Of a stretch of 8,294 nt of DNA, positions 1-6,846 are shown in pieces. Position 1 is the stretch's first letter. Each line of letters opens with the position of its first letter. The translations under genes and the position numbers were made by a program. The notes beneath the pieces were generated by a model. The model did no database searches and was not told the DNA's origin. It saw nothing but the letters and a program-made list of their open reading frames with translations. This DNA is from JBBQNY01 sp038221545 (GTDB lineage: Bacteria > Pseudomonadota > Gammaproteobacteria > Xanthomonadales > Ahniellaceae). The stretch lies in assembly GCA_038221545.1 (NCBI GenBank), contig JBBRIE010000125.1:1-8294 (forward strand), given 5' to 3'.

Positions 1-351
1 CCCGCCCGTGCGTTCCGCCAGGTACACCTCGCCCATCCCGCCGCGCCCGACCCGACGCAGCAACCGGTACTCGTCGATCGTCTCGCCGCTGCGGTCGCTC
101 GGGGCCTCCGACAGCGCCAACGCCTCCGCGCCAATCTGCGAAGTGGCCTGCATCGCCGCGCGCCAGTCGGCGTCGAGGGTTGCGGCAGCCTGCAGGTCGG
201 CGGCGAGCATGCGCGAGAGTTCGGCCGCTACGTCCGGCGACTCGGCGGCCAGCGCCTTGAGCCGCTGCTGGCGCACCGCGTCATCGAGTTCGACCAGCTC
301 GTCGAACAGGGCCGCAATGCGTTGCCAGCGCGCCGCCGCGTCTTCGCTCAT
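1..351 (-). CDS. Serine/threonine protein kinase, N-terminal part (runs off left edge)
   Basis: Reading down from an ATG at 351-349, the frame is open for 117 codons to the window edge. Residues about 1-90 form an Ala/Leu/Asp-rich helical lead-in containing RWQRIAALFDELVELDD and an AELSRMLAAD segment. From my knowledge of the family, this kind of lead-in is usual in bacterial Hanks-type kinases encoded next to Sig-70_X6 sigma factors. The kinase domain begins near Y95, and its glycine-rich ATP loop GRGGMGEVY lies at 102-110. The catalytic lysine, HRD and DFG motifs would be beyond the edge, as would the TPR repeats often found in these kinases. The ATG overlaps the stop of the sigma-factor gene (ATGA), which implies an operon with translational coupling; no strong ribosome-binding site is visible. 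The inferred role is to phosphorylate targets on Ser/Thr, probably including the partner sigma factor. The family call is firm; the substrate is inference. Confidence 0.9.
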   Translation of the reverse strand, partial: MSEDAAARWQRIAALFDELVELDDAVRQQRLKALAAESPDVAAELSRMLAADLQAAATLDADWRAAMQATSQIGAEALALSEAPSDRSGETIDEYRLLRRVGRGGMGEVYLAERTGG

Positions 352-908
352 GCCTGCATCCCCGCCAGCAGGAACGCGCGCGCGCGCCGCCAGTCGCGCT
401 TGAGAGAGCGCTCGGAGCGCCCGAGTACCGGGCTCAGTTCCGCGAGGTCGAGACCGCCGTAGAACCGCAACTCGACGAGTCGCGCGAGATCCGGATCCAG
501 ATCAGCGAGGCGCTGCAGCGACTCGTCGAGCGCGAGCAGGTGTTCACCGCGGCCGGACGCCGCGACCTGCAGCGCGCTGGAATCGAGCGAGCGCAGGTCG
601 ACCGCCCCGCCACGCTTGTGCGCGGCGCGCTCACGCGCGTGGTCGATCACGATTTGCCGCATCGCACGCGCGGCGACCGCGAAGAAGTGCTCGCGGTCGT
701 GCTGGTTCAACGCCTCGGGGCGCCGCAATTTGAGGTAGGCGTCGTGGACCAGCGACGTGGTATGCATGCCCCCGTCACCACTGCGCAACACGCGTTCGGC
801 AAGCCGGTGCAGGTCCTTGTAAACGATGGCGAACAGCCGATCGGCCGCTGACTTGTCGCCGCGGCCGGCAAGTCCGATCAGTGCGGTGACGTCTTCCCCC
901 GCGATCAT
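348..908 (-). CDS. ECF-subfamily RNA polymerase sigma factor (Sig-70_X6 / Sigma70_ECF type)
   Basis: This 186-residue protein has sigma region 2 at about residues 20-95, including SLVHDAYLKL at 52-61 and the HFFAVAARAMRQIVIDHAR segment. Region 4 lies at about 120-185 and contains LARLVELRFYGGLDLAEL and a recognition helix near RSERSLKRDWRRAR. The length and these blocks match TIGR02999/PF07638 ECF factors. The acidic patch typical of region 2.2 in ordinary ECF factors is replaced by HTTSLV (T50, T51). In kinase-linked ECF factors that position is a conserved threonine whose phosphorylation allows core polymerase binding, which fits the overlapping downstream kinase gene. The ATG at 908-906 was chosen because GGGGTGAGG sits just upstream and because homology begins there; the frame is open further to 1001 but that extension looks non-coding. 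No anti-sigma factor gene is visible. Target promoters are unknown. Confidence 0.92.
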   Translation of the reverse strand: MIAGEDVTALIGLAGRGDKSAADRLFAIVYKDLHRLAERVLRSGDGGMHTTSLVHDAYLKLRRPEALNQHDREHFFAVAARAMRQIVIDHARERAAHKRGGAVDLRSLDSSALQVAASGRGEHLLALDESLQRLADLDPDLARLVELRFYGGLDLAELSPVLGRSERSLKRDWRRARAFLLAGMQA

Positions 909-1016
909 CCTCACCCCGCACGTACGCCCTGTCTTGACCGTGACACAGCGGCGCGGCGTCGGCAACCGGGAGGGGTCCCCATTGCGGAGTGCGCCTCGCA
1001 TTCTGGTTGGCGACGT

Positions 1017-1043
1017 GCAAACGAATCATTCGAAATCGTTCGC
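1017..1043. promoter_or_regulatory. Imperfect 27-nt dyad, candidate operator upstream of the sigma gene
   Basis: The outer arms pair as GC.AACGA.T and A.TCGTT.GC around an AT-richer centre. Inside lies a perfect odd palindrome, CGAAT-C-ATTCG, at 1022-1032. The site is about 110-135 bases upstream of the sigma-factor start codon in an otherwise GC-rich gap, which suits a regulator-binding site. No regulator is identified, and a chance match is possible. Confidence 0.35.
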
Positions 1044-1168
1044 AAGTGCGCAGGAGCATCGCGTACCAGCCGCGGAGACCGGTTCGGATCGCCGCGACGC
1101 CGCAAGGCGAGGAGGAGACGACCGCAGTCGTGGACATCACGATAACCCCGGACAGGAATGTGCCACCC

Positions 1169-1279
1169 CATTCCACGGAGGATCAGGGAATCCGGGGCCA
1201 CGCCCCGGAGCCTCGAATCCCGCCTGACGCGATTCAGCGCTCACTCAAGGCACCTGCGAGGCGCCCTTTCCGTGGAATG
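1169..1279 (+). ncRNA. Candidate structured RNA or leader with a three-way-junction fold
   Basis: Hand pairing gives a closing stem of 11 perfect pairs (CATTCCACGGA at 1169-1179 with TCCGTGGAATG at 1269-1279). An inner stem, TCAGGG at 1183-1188, pairs with 1221-1227 with one bulged G, and is topped by an 8-pair hairpin (TCCGGGGC at 1191-1198, loop CAC, GCCCCGGA at 1202-1209). A third stem is GCGCTC at 1237-1242 with GAGGCGC at 1258-1264, again with one bulged base. The element ends 46 bases before the ATG at 1326, so a cis-acting leader of the broken gene is one reading. It matches no riboswitch that I recognise. GC-rich DNA pairs easily, so this is a hypothesis. Confidence 0.3.
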
Positions 1280-1325
1280 AACATCGGCGGGATCGCTCCC
1301 GCCCTCGCGTACCGGAGAAAGCCCC

Positions 1326-1596
1326 ATGCGACAGTCACCCATTCCGTCCGGACGTTTCAGGCGATCGTGCACGGGCTTGCTGGGCGTGCGTTCCCCTGCA
1401 TGGCGCAGGTCCACGCGATCGGGTCGTGCGTGACCAAGCCCGTTGCCGAGCTGCCGGTGGCTATTCCACCGTCGTCACGATCGCACAACCCGCGCCGGGA
1501 ACGCAGGCGGGAGGCGACTTCGTGGTGCGGGGTGGATTCCACGTGCCACGCGCGCCAGTCGTGCAGGACATTTTCGGCGACGGTTTCGAACCCTGA
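1326..1596 (+). pseudogene. Small secreted protein gene with GDGFEP tail, broken by two apparent frameshifts
   Basis: A ribosome-binding site (GGAGAA) precedes ATG 1326, and translation starts MRQSPIPSGRFRRSCTGLLG, a basic signal-peptide beginning. That frame stops at 1433. The frame one base back continues sensibly as RAFPCMAQVHA (an AxA-like signal cleavage site) and then a segment ending KPVAE. The third frame then gives AGGYSTVVTIAQPAPG, GGDFVVRGGFHVPRAP and finally QDIFGDGFEP before the TGA at 1594-1596. Both switches are repaired by adding one base, near the GGG run at 1382-1384 and near 1450-1453, which yields a protein of about 90 residues. The 'TIAQPAPGTQAGGDFVVRGGF' region resembles a short repeat-like block (TIGQPDAG...GGxFxLxGGF) that I recall from secreted proteins of this order. 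The gene is either a recent pseudogene or has two sequencing deletions. Function unknown. Confidence 0.62.
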
Positions 1597-1694
1597 CCGG
1601 ATTGGAGACAACGACAACCCGGCCCGGCGAGTCCAGCGGATCGCAGAAGCCCTGGGGCGGGTCCGGCGTCTCGAGGGTGAGTGCCAGTGGTCCG

Positions 1695-4064
1695 CTACAA
1701 GGGTGCGAGGAACATTCGTTCGAACTCCGTCGACGCAATGGCAGGCGAGCGGAGGAAGCCCTGGTAGCCATCGCAGCCTTCGCTCGTGAGCCAGTCGAGT
1801 TGCGCCTGCGTCTCCACGCCTTCGGCAATCACCTCGAGCTGCAACTTCTTGCCGAGGCTGATGACAGCACTGGTGATGACCGCCGACTCGCTGTCGGCCT
1901 GGTCGACGTCGCGCACGAAGGAGCGATCCACCTTGAGCATCGACAACGGCAGGCGGTGGAGGTACGCGAGCGAGGAGTAGCCCGTGCCGAAGTCGTCGAC
2001 CGCCAGCCGCACGCCCATCTCGCCGAGGCGGCGCAGCGACGGCAACACCTGTTCCACGGCCTGCATCAACTTGGTTTCGGTGATTTCAAGATAAAACCAG
2101 CGCGGGTCGAGGCCGTGCGCGGCGAGCGTCCGCTCGAACCACGCGGCCACGCCGTGGCGCTGCAACTGGCGCGCCGACAGGTTGACCGCGATCGGAACGG
2201 CTGGCAATCCGAGCGTCTGCCAGCGCGACTGGATCCGGCAGGCTTCCGCCAGCACCCACTCGCCGATCTCGATGATGAGGCCGCTCTGCTCCGCGACCGG
2301 CAGGAATTCGCTCGGCAGCACGATGCCCTGCACCGGATCCTGCCAGCGCAGCAGCGCTTCGCATGAGCGCAATTCTCCCGACGCCACGCTGAAGCACGGT
2401 TGCAGGTACAACTTGAACTCGTCGCGCGCGAGCGCGGCGCGCAGTCCCGTTTCCAGCGACAGGCGACGCAGCGCGGTCTGGTTGAGCGCGGGCTTGAAGG
2501 CGCGCGAGTCGTCGCGTCCGGCGTCCTTCGCTTCGTACATCGCGGCGTCGGCATTGCGAATAAGCGTCTCGGCGGTGGTGCCGTCTTCCGGGTAGCACGC
2601 GAATCCGAGGCTCGCGGTCACCGTCAGGTCGAGATCGTGCCAATGGAACGGGCGCCGCAGGTCTGCCAGCACCTGCGCGGCGACGCGCTGTGCGGAAGCG
2701 GCGCTACCGACGCCCGGCAGCAACAGGATGAATTCGTCGCCGCCCAGTCGCGCGACGGTGGCGCGCGGATCCAGCAGGCGTACCAGGCGCTGGCCGATCT
2801 CGCACAGCAGTTCGTCGCCCCGGCTGTGGCCGAGCGAGTCGTTCACGGTGCGGAAATTGTCGATGTCGAGGAACATCACCGCGAAGCCTTCGGCGTGCGC
2901 TCCGCCCTGGACCGGCGCGTTGGCGATCACCTCTGCGATGCGCTCGGCCAGCAGGCTGCGGTTCGGCAGGTGCGTCAGCGGATCATGGAAGGCCAGCGCG
3001 TGGATGCGATCCTGCTGGCGTTGCCTGTCGGTGACGTCGAGCACGCTGCCGGCGATCTTGCCGACGTCCCCCTCGGGCACGGCGTCCATGTGCCAGCTCA
3101 CTTCGACCCATCGCGTCTCGCCGTCGGGGCGCACCACGCGCAACTGGCGCGTCGAGTCCACCGGCTCTACCAACAGGCGCGCAAGCGCGGGCTCAAGGTA
3201 CGCGCGGTCCTCGAGATGCACCAGCGAGAGGAAGTTGTCGAGAGTTGGCCGAAAGCTTCCAGGCGTGACGCCGAACATGCGGTACAACTGATCGGACCAC
3301 CACATCGCACCGTTCTGCCGGTCCCATTCGTAGCTGCCGACCTTCGCGGCGGTCTGCGCGGCCGCAAGGCGTTGTTCACTGACTCGCAGCGCCGACACGT
3401 CCCGCAGGCGCCGACGCACGAGGCGCGCCTGCGCGGCGGTCTGCGCGAGCGCGCGCGCGAAGGCGATCTCGTCGGGCTGCCAAGTTCGGTGGCGGCCGAT
3501 CTGCTCCAGGCAGAGCACGCCCACGACGCGGCCGTCGATCAGCAGGGGTGCGTCGAGCAGCGAGCAGATCCCGTTCGGCAGCAGGTACATCTCCGCTAGC
3601 TCGCGCGTGCGCGGATCGCGTACCGCGTCGCTGGCATTGATGACTTCGCCCGCGCCCAGGTGGCTGAAGTACTTGGGCAGCATGGATTGCCGGAGCGGCG
3701 CGACTTCGGTCAGCACGGTGCCATCCGCGGTCAGCAGCCGGTGGGCGGACAGCAGACCTTCGCGCTGGTTCAGATGCCAGATGCCTACCACGCTCACTTC
3801 GAGCGTCGTGCGCGCGCGCTCGATCACCAGTTCGCACAGCTCGTCGTACTCGCCGCGCGGCAGGGACGGATGCAGCGCAAGTTCCGCGAGCACGCGCGAC
3901 TGCACTTCGGCGCGCTCGACCAGTGCGGCACGATCGGCCTCGATCGCAGCGGCAAGAATACCGTTGCGCCTGGGCACCATGGGTTCCACGACTGCGGCCA
4001 TCACACTCTCTGAAGTCACCTCTGGTATTGGATTAACGCGCCAAACGGACCTCGATTCGCTCAT
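1695..4064 (-). CDS. GAF-PAS-GGDEF-EAL cyclic-di-GMP signalling protein
   Basis: This protein of about 789 residues has no signal peptide or membrane segment and is therefore cytoplasmic. In order it has a GAF domain (about 65-215), a PAS domain (about 235-345, ending in the usual GSVLDVTDRQR linker), GGDEF (about 355-520) and EAL (about 535-785). The cyclase motif GGDEF at 441-445 is intact, with LDIDNF and NDSLGH upstream, so GTP-to-c-di-GMP synthesis is plausible. The inhibitory RxxD site is absent: DPRA sits at that position. The phosphodiesterase residues look complete: EAL 569-571, NLSARQL, LEITE, DDFGTG 690-695, LKVD, AEGVE and the Gln of GYQG. Hydrolysis of c-di-GMP to pGpG is therefore also expected. 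The start is uncertain: the frame opens at a GTG at 4103, and ATGs lie at 4064 and 4001. I chose 4064 because the GTG lacks a ribosome-binding site, but a GTG/ATG pair near 4004-3999 with AGGTGA upstream is a real alternative. Confidence 0.95.
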   Translation of the reverse strand: MSESRSVWRVNPIPEVTSESVMAAVVEPMVPRRNGILAAAIEADRAALVERAEVQSRVLAELALHPSLPRGEYDELCELVIERARTTLEVSVVGIWHLNQREGLLSAHRLLTADGTVLTEVAPLRQSMLPKYFSHLGAGEVINASDAVRDPRTRELAEMYLLPNGICSLLDAPLLIDGRVVGVLCLEQIGRHRTWQPDEIAFARALAQTAAQARLVRRRLRDVSALRVSEQRLAAAQTAAKVGSYEWDRQNGAMWWSDQLYRMFGVTPGSFRPTLDNFLSLVHLEDRAYLEPALARLLVEPVDSTRQLRVVRPDGETRWVEVSWHMDAVPEGDVGKIAGSVLDVTDRQRQQDRIHALAFHDPLTHLPNRSLLAERIAEVIANAPVQGGAHAEGFAVMFLDIDNFRTVNDSLGHSRGDELLCEIGQRLVRLLDPRATVARLGGDEFILLLPGVGSAASAQRVAAQVLADLRRPFHWHDLDLTVTASLGFACYPEDGTTAETLIRNADAAMYEAKDAGRDDSRAFKPALNQTALRRLSLETGLRAALARDEFKLYLQPCFSVASGELRSCEALLRWQDPVQGIVLPSEFLPVAEQSGLIIEIGEWVLAEACRIQSRWQTLGLPAVPIAVNLSARQLQRHGVAAWFERTLAAHGLDPRWFYLEITETKLMQAVEQVLPSLRRLGEMGVRLAVDDFGTGYSSLAYLHRLPLSMLKVDRSFVRDVDQADSESAVITSAVISLGKKLQLEVIAEGVETQAQLDWLTSEGCDGYQGFLRSPAIASTEFERMFLAPL

Positions 4065-4341
4065 GCCGCCCGAGATTTCTTCGTCAACGGCATCCTCGCC
4101 CACGGCACCGAAGGGGCCAGCGTCGCGCTCGGGTCCGATCGTGGGTGCCCGCCGCCCGTGCGAATGTCCTCGATACGACGAGGTCCTCCGGGACGGCGTC
4201 GCAACGTCCGCCAGGATTCTCCGCCCGGATCAGAACCCTTTGCCCGCTCGGGGCGCGCGTCATCCCATGAACATCCCACTGTAAGACTTCGGTCATGCGC
4301 GCACCGTCTAGTGACCAGCTCACTTCCTGGAGTTCCACAGC
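4065..4341. other. Divergent intergenic region, 277 bases
   Basis: The gap lies between the divergent GGDEF-EAL gene and the choice-of-anchor I gene, and presumably contains both promoters. I see a short dyad, CCTCG-ATACGA-CGAGG, at 4168-4183. The ribosome-binding site GGAG at 4329-4332 is nine bases before the ATG at 4342. I found no convincing -35/-10 pair and no small gene; frames crossing the gap are antisense or out-of-frame shadows. Confidence 0.5.
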
Positions 4342-5952
4342 ATGCCGGTCATTCGTTGCCTTTCCGTGGCTGTTGCGTTGAGCCTTGTCGCGACTTGGGT
4401 TCCGGCTGAAGCCAGGCCACCAGTGGAGCTCGTGCAGCGTGGGCGGTATCTCGGAGGCGCGGAGGCAGCTTCGGAGATCGTGGCCTACGATGCGGGTACG
4501 CGGCGGTTGTTCATCACCAACGGCGCGCAGAACCGCATCGACGTGGTCAGCGTCGCCAATGTCGACGCACCCGCGCTGCTGTTCTCGATCCCGATCGCGT
4601 CGTTTGGTGGCACCGTCAACGGCGTTGCAGTCCGCAACGGCCTCGTCGCGGCGGCCATCGAAGGCGTTCCACGCACGTCGCCCGGGCGCGTGGTGCTGTT
4701 CAGCGCAGGTGGAACATTGCTGCGCAATTTCGTGGCAGGCGTGCAGCCCGACCACGTGAGCTTCAGTCCGGATGGCCGCTTCTTGCTCAGCGCGAACGAG
4801 GGCGAGTTCGACGGCGTGACCGACCCGCCCGGCTCGGTCACCTTGATCGACCTGGCCAACGGCGTAGCCAAAGCCACGGCCAACACGATTGGATTCACCG
4901 GTTTTGATGGCGATGCCGCGGCACTGCGCGCGGCTGGCGTGCGGATATTTCCGGGGCGACTTCCGGGCGTCGATCTCGAGCCCGAGTACATCGCGGTGTC
5001 ACCCGACGGCCAACAGGCGTGGGTGACCCTGCAGGAAGCCAACTCGTTCGCCATCGTGGACCTCGCGCTCGGTGCCTTCACTGCGATCCGTCCCATCCCG
5101 CTGATTGACCACTCGCTGCCCGGTAACCGCCTCGACGCGTCGGACCGGGACGGTCCGGGCAGCACCGCCGCGATCAATATCGCCAACTGGCCGATCTTCG
5201 GCATGCACATGCCCGACACCGTCGCGTCCTTTGGTATCGGCGGCGCGACCTTCTACGCAAGCGCTGGCGAAGGCGATGCGCGGGCGGCAGGCCCGAGCGA
5301 CGAGGTTCGGGCAGGCGCCGGTGCCTACGTGCTCGACCCCGTGGTTTTCCCCAACGCCGCGGCGCTCAAGACCAACGCAATGCTCGGACGCCTGAATGTA
5401 TCGAGCATCGACGGCAATCTCGACGGCGACGCAGAGTTCGAACGCATCCATGTGTTCGGATCACGCTCCTTCTCCATATTCGACTCCACCGGCGCACGCG
5501 TGTTCGACAGCGGCGAGACGCTCGAGCAGATCACCGCGGCCGCCTTTCCGCTGAACTTCAATTCGACCAACGACGCCAATGGTTCGTTCGATTCTCGCAG
5601 CGACAACAAGGGCCCGGAACCCGAGGCGCTCGCCGTCGGCACGACGCCGCGCGGGCGCACCCTGGCGTTCGTCGGACTCGAGCGCATCGGCGGCATCGCC
5701 GCGTTCGACGTGTCGGACCCGGTCAACTCGCGGCTCGTCGACTACGTCAACAACCGCAATTTCAGCACCACGATCGATCTGGTCAACGCGCCTGCCGCGG
5801 CAGGGGATCTCGGGCCCGAGGGAATCGTTTTCATTCCCGCCCTCGACAGCCCCAACGGCGAGGCACTGATTGCAGTCGCGAGCGAAATCAGCGGCACCAC
5901 GACACTGTATTCGGTCAACGAGCCGCTCCTGTCCGACGGTTTCGAGGAGTAA
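4342..5952 (+). CDS. Choice-of-anchor I family exported protein with C-terminal DGFEE tail
   Basis: The 536-residue product starts with a signal peptide: a hydrophobic core at about 7-20 and a likely cleavage after AEA at 24. The body is a beta-propeller-like protein of the choice-of-anchor I family (relatives are sometimes labelled alkaline-phosphatase-like or mesenchyme-specific glycoprotein-like). Hallmarks are FSPDGRFLLSANEGE, LEPEYIAVSPDGQQAWVTLQ (from 212), GPEPEALAVG (424-433), the following LAFVGLERIGGIAAFDVSDP, and DLGPEGIVFIPALDSPNG (489-506) with SEISGTTTLYSV near the end. Acidic DGNLDGDAEF and repeated SPDG segments suggest possible metal binding, which is inference. Family members end in different sorting signals; here there is no LPXTG, PEP-CTERM or C-terminal helix, only LLSDGFEE. 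The ATG is supported by GGAG nine bases upstream. The gene stands alone with a terminator-like hairpin behind it. The biochemical role is not established. Confidence 0.93.
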   Translation: MPVIRCLSVAVALSLVATWVPAEARPPVELVQRGRYLGGAEAASEIVAYDAGTRRLFITNGAQNRIDVVSVANVDAPALLFSIPIASFGGTVNGVAVRNGLVAAAIEGVPRTSPGRVVLFSAGGTLLRNFVAGVQPDHVSFSPDGRFLLSANEGEFDGVTDPPGSVTLIDLANGVAKATANTIGFTGFDGDAAALRAAGVRIFPGRLPGVDLEPEYIAVSPDGQQAWVTLQEANSFAIVDLALGAFTAIRPIPLIDHSLPGNRLDASDRDGPGSTAAINIANWPIFGMHMPDTVASFGIGGATFYASAGEGDARAAGPSDEVRAGAGAYVLDPVVFPNAAALKTNAMLGRLNVSSIDGNLDGDAEFERIHVFGSRSFSIFDSTGARVFDSGETLEQITAAAFPLNFNSTNDANGSFDSRSDNKGPEPEALAVGTTPRGRTLAFVGLERIGGIAAFDVSDPVNSRLVDYVNNRNFSTTIDLVNAPAAAGDLGPEGIVFIPALDSPNGEALIAVASEISGTTTLYSVNEPLLSDGFEE

Positions 5953-5959
5953 CGCGCAG

Positions 5960-5983
5960 AGGCCCCACTCGCGGGTGGGGCTT
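5960..5983 (+). terminator. Hairpin terminator after the choice-of-anchor I gene
   Basis: GCCCCAC at 5962-5968 pairs perfectly with GTGGGGC at 5975-5981 around a 6-base loop, and the flanking AG/TT adds a weak pair and an A-T pair. It begins eight bases after the stop codon. There is only a TT and no real T-run, so it may be a weak intrinsic terminator or a transcript-end stabiliser. Confidence 0.6.
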
Positions 5984-6011
5984 GCAGTGCCGCGGTTCGC
6001 CTGCGGTTTCA

Positions 6012-6062
6012 CAATCGATTGGCAATCGGCGCATTGACCTGCCCTTCAGGCAGGTCGAGAAT
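6012..6062 (+). promoter_or_regulatory. Candidate sigma-70-like promoter with inverted repeat in the spacer
   Basis: TTGACC at 6034-6039 (-35) and GAGAAT at 6057-6062 (-10) are separated by exactly 17 bases and lie about 60 bases before the lipoprotein start. GACCTGCC at 6036-6043 and GGCAGGTC at 6049-6056 form a perfect 8-base inverted repeat around CTTCA. It overlaps the end of the -35 and fills the spacer, as repressor operators and some MerR-type sites do. Just upstream, CAATCG (6012-6017), CGATTG (6016-6021) and CAATCG (6023-6028) give three alternating half-sites. The regulator is unknown. The inverted repeat would also form an RNA hairpin if transcribed from upstream. Confidence 0.5.
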
Positions 6063-6119
6063 CGTGCGTCGCTTCGCGAATTGCTCGCGCTGCGCGAATG
6101 CCACAAGGATCCCGCCCGA

Positions 6120-6710
6120 ATGCACGCCCCATCGAACCGACTGCGCTCGTTCGCCGCCGTTGTCATCGCGGTGATGTTGACCTCGGGTTGCGCCACGACC
6201 AAGTCCACGCGCGCCGAGCCGCTGAAGAGCACCGGCGACATCACCGACGTCAAGGGGTGCAACGCGCTGACGGTGACACCGTTCCCGACGCCGACCGACA
6301 GCGCCGCGACCACCGACACTGGCAGGGCATTCGCGAACGATATCGCCGCACGCCTGCGCGGCGACTTCGGCTCATTGTTCGAATCGGTCGAGGTGGCCGA
6401 CGCGGCGCGCGGCGTGGATGCCGAGTGTGTGTTGGGCGGGGCCATCACCAAATACATGCCGGGCAACCGCGCGGTGCGTCTGGCGACCGTACCCGGCGTG
6501 GGCTCCGTGCATTTCGAGGGCAACATCACGCTGGTCGATGCGGCGAGCGGCCGCGAACTGCTGGCTGCGCCCTTCGACAAGCTGTGGGCATTCAGCGGCG
6601 TCATCGGCGCATCGAAAGGCATCGCCAACCTGGAGAAGGAAACCGCCGCCGCGGCCGCGGCCACGATCGCGCGCGCCAAGGGCTGGCAACCGCCCGCGGG
6701 CGCGAAGTAG
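6120..6710 (+). CDS. DUF4410-like lipoprotein
   Basis: The 196-residue product begins with a lipoprotein signal peptide: basic residues R7 and R9, a hydrophobic stretch at about 11-20, and a lipobox-like LTSGC ending at C24. It is probably lipid-anchored in the envelope. The mature part has an acidic/threonine-rich section, an AFANDIAARLRGDF helix, then VLGGAITKYMPGNRAVR, VGSVHFEGNITLVDAASGREL and an alanine-rich C-terminal helix. The GxIxxYxPGNRAxR followed by LVDAxxGxEL order is what I know from DUF4410 proteins, whose function is not defined. The start is ATG 6120, with AAGGA ten bases upstream; the frame is open to 5982 but that part contains the promoter and terminator. It is probably transcribed alone from the promoter at 6034-6062. 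The lipoprotein call is solid; the DUF assignment is fair. Confidence 0.82.
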   Translation: MHAPSNRLRSFAAVVIAVMLTSGCATTKSTRAEPLKSTGDITDVKGCNALTVTPFPTPTDSAATTDTGRAFANDIAARLRGDFGSLFESVEVADAARGVDAECVLGGAITKYMPGNRAVRLATVPGVGSVHFEGNITLVDAASGRELLAAPFDKLWAFSGVIGASKGIANLEKETAAAAAATIARAKGWQPPAGAK

Positions 6711-6846
6711 CAACGGCTGCGGCACACACCTCCCGCATTCGGGCTCGCCCCGGATCCATGGGCGTCCGCTCGACGATTGACGGACCCGGGTCGCGACGGG
6801 ACCGGCGCCGTCCTCCACTTCCCACTTCTCGACTGGAGCCAGGACA
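6711..6846 (+). promoter_or_regulatory. Intergenic gap with a weak candidate promoter element
   Basis: TTGACG at 6777-6782 resembles a -35 box but has no good -10 at normal spacing. It is followed immediately by the perfect palindrome GACCCGGGTC at 6783-6792. GGAG at 6835-6838, eight bases before the ATG, is the ribosome-binding site of the flavoprotein gene. No clear terminator follows the lipoprotein gene, so read-through into the flavoprotein gene is possible. Confidence 0.3.

Larger units (their letters stand above)
909..1325. other. Divergent non-coding region, 417 bases
   Basis: This gap separates the minus-strand sigma gene from the plus-strand broken gene that starts at 1326. Open frames crossing it have arginine- and proline-rich, low-quality translations and no ribosome-binding sites, so I regard it as non-coding. 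It holds an imperfect dyad at 1017-1043, a strong small hairpin at 1191-1209 within a possible larger RNA fold (1169-1279), and a Shine-Dalgarno GGAGAA at about 1314-1319 that serves the ATG at 1326. I could not find a convincing -35/-10 pair on either strand. Confidence 0.6.

Noticed and set aside
1210..1228. TCGAATCC resembling a tRNA T-loop
   Set aside because: There is no T-stem around it, and no acceptor or anticodon stem in the right places.
1169..1279. The 11-base inverted repeat as ends of a miniature transposable element
   Set aside because: No flanking target duplication is seen, and the 111-base span has an inner pairing pattern that suits RNA folding better. A second copy elsewhere would be needed to revive the idea.
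1597..1694. Possible terminator between the convergent broken gene and the GGDEF-EAL gene
   Set aside because: Only a poor GC-rich pairing between a CCGGCCCG-like segment and CGGGTCCGG, with a bulge and no T-run. It is not better than expected in such GC-rich DNA.
989..1789. 266-codon open frame on the plus strand
   Set aside because: It crosses the divergent gap, part of the broken gene and the end of the GGDEF-EAL gene. Its product is arginine- and proline-rich with no ribosome-binding site; only its short AFPCMAQVHA part is meaningful, as one frame of the broken gene.
1443..3599. Long plus-strand frames (1443-2366 and 2400-3599)
   Set aside because: They lie antisense to the GGDEF-EAL gene, where GC-rich codon bias keeps the opposite strand open. 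The translations show no recognisable motif.
4084..4755. Minus-strand frame of 223 codons overlapping the gap and the choice-of-anchor I gene
   Set aside because: It is antisense to a well-supported exported protein, low in hydrophobic structure, and without family motifs.
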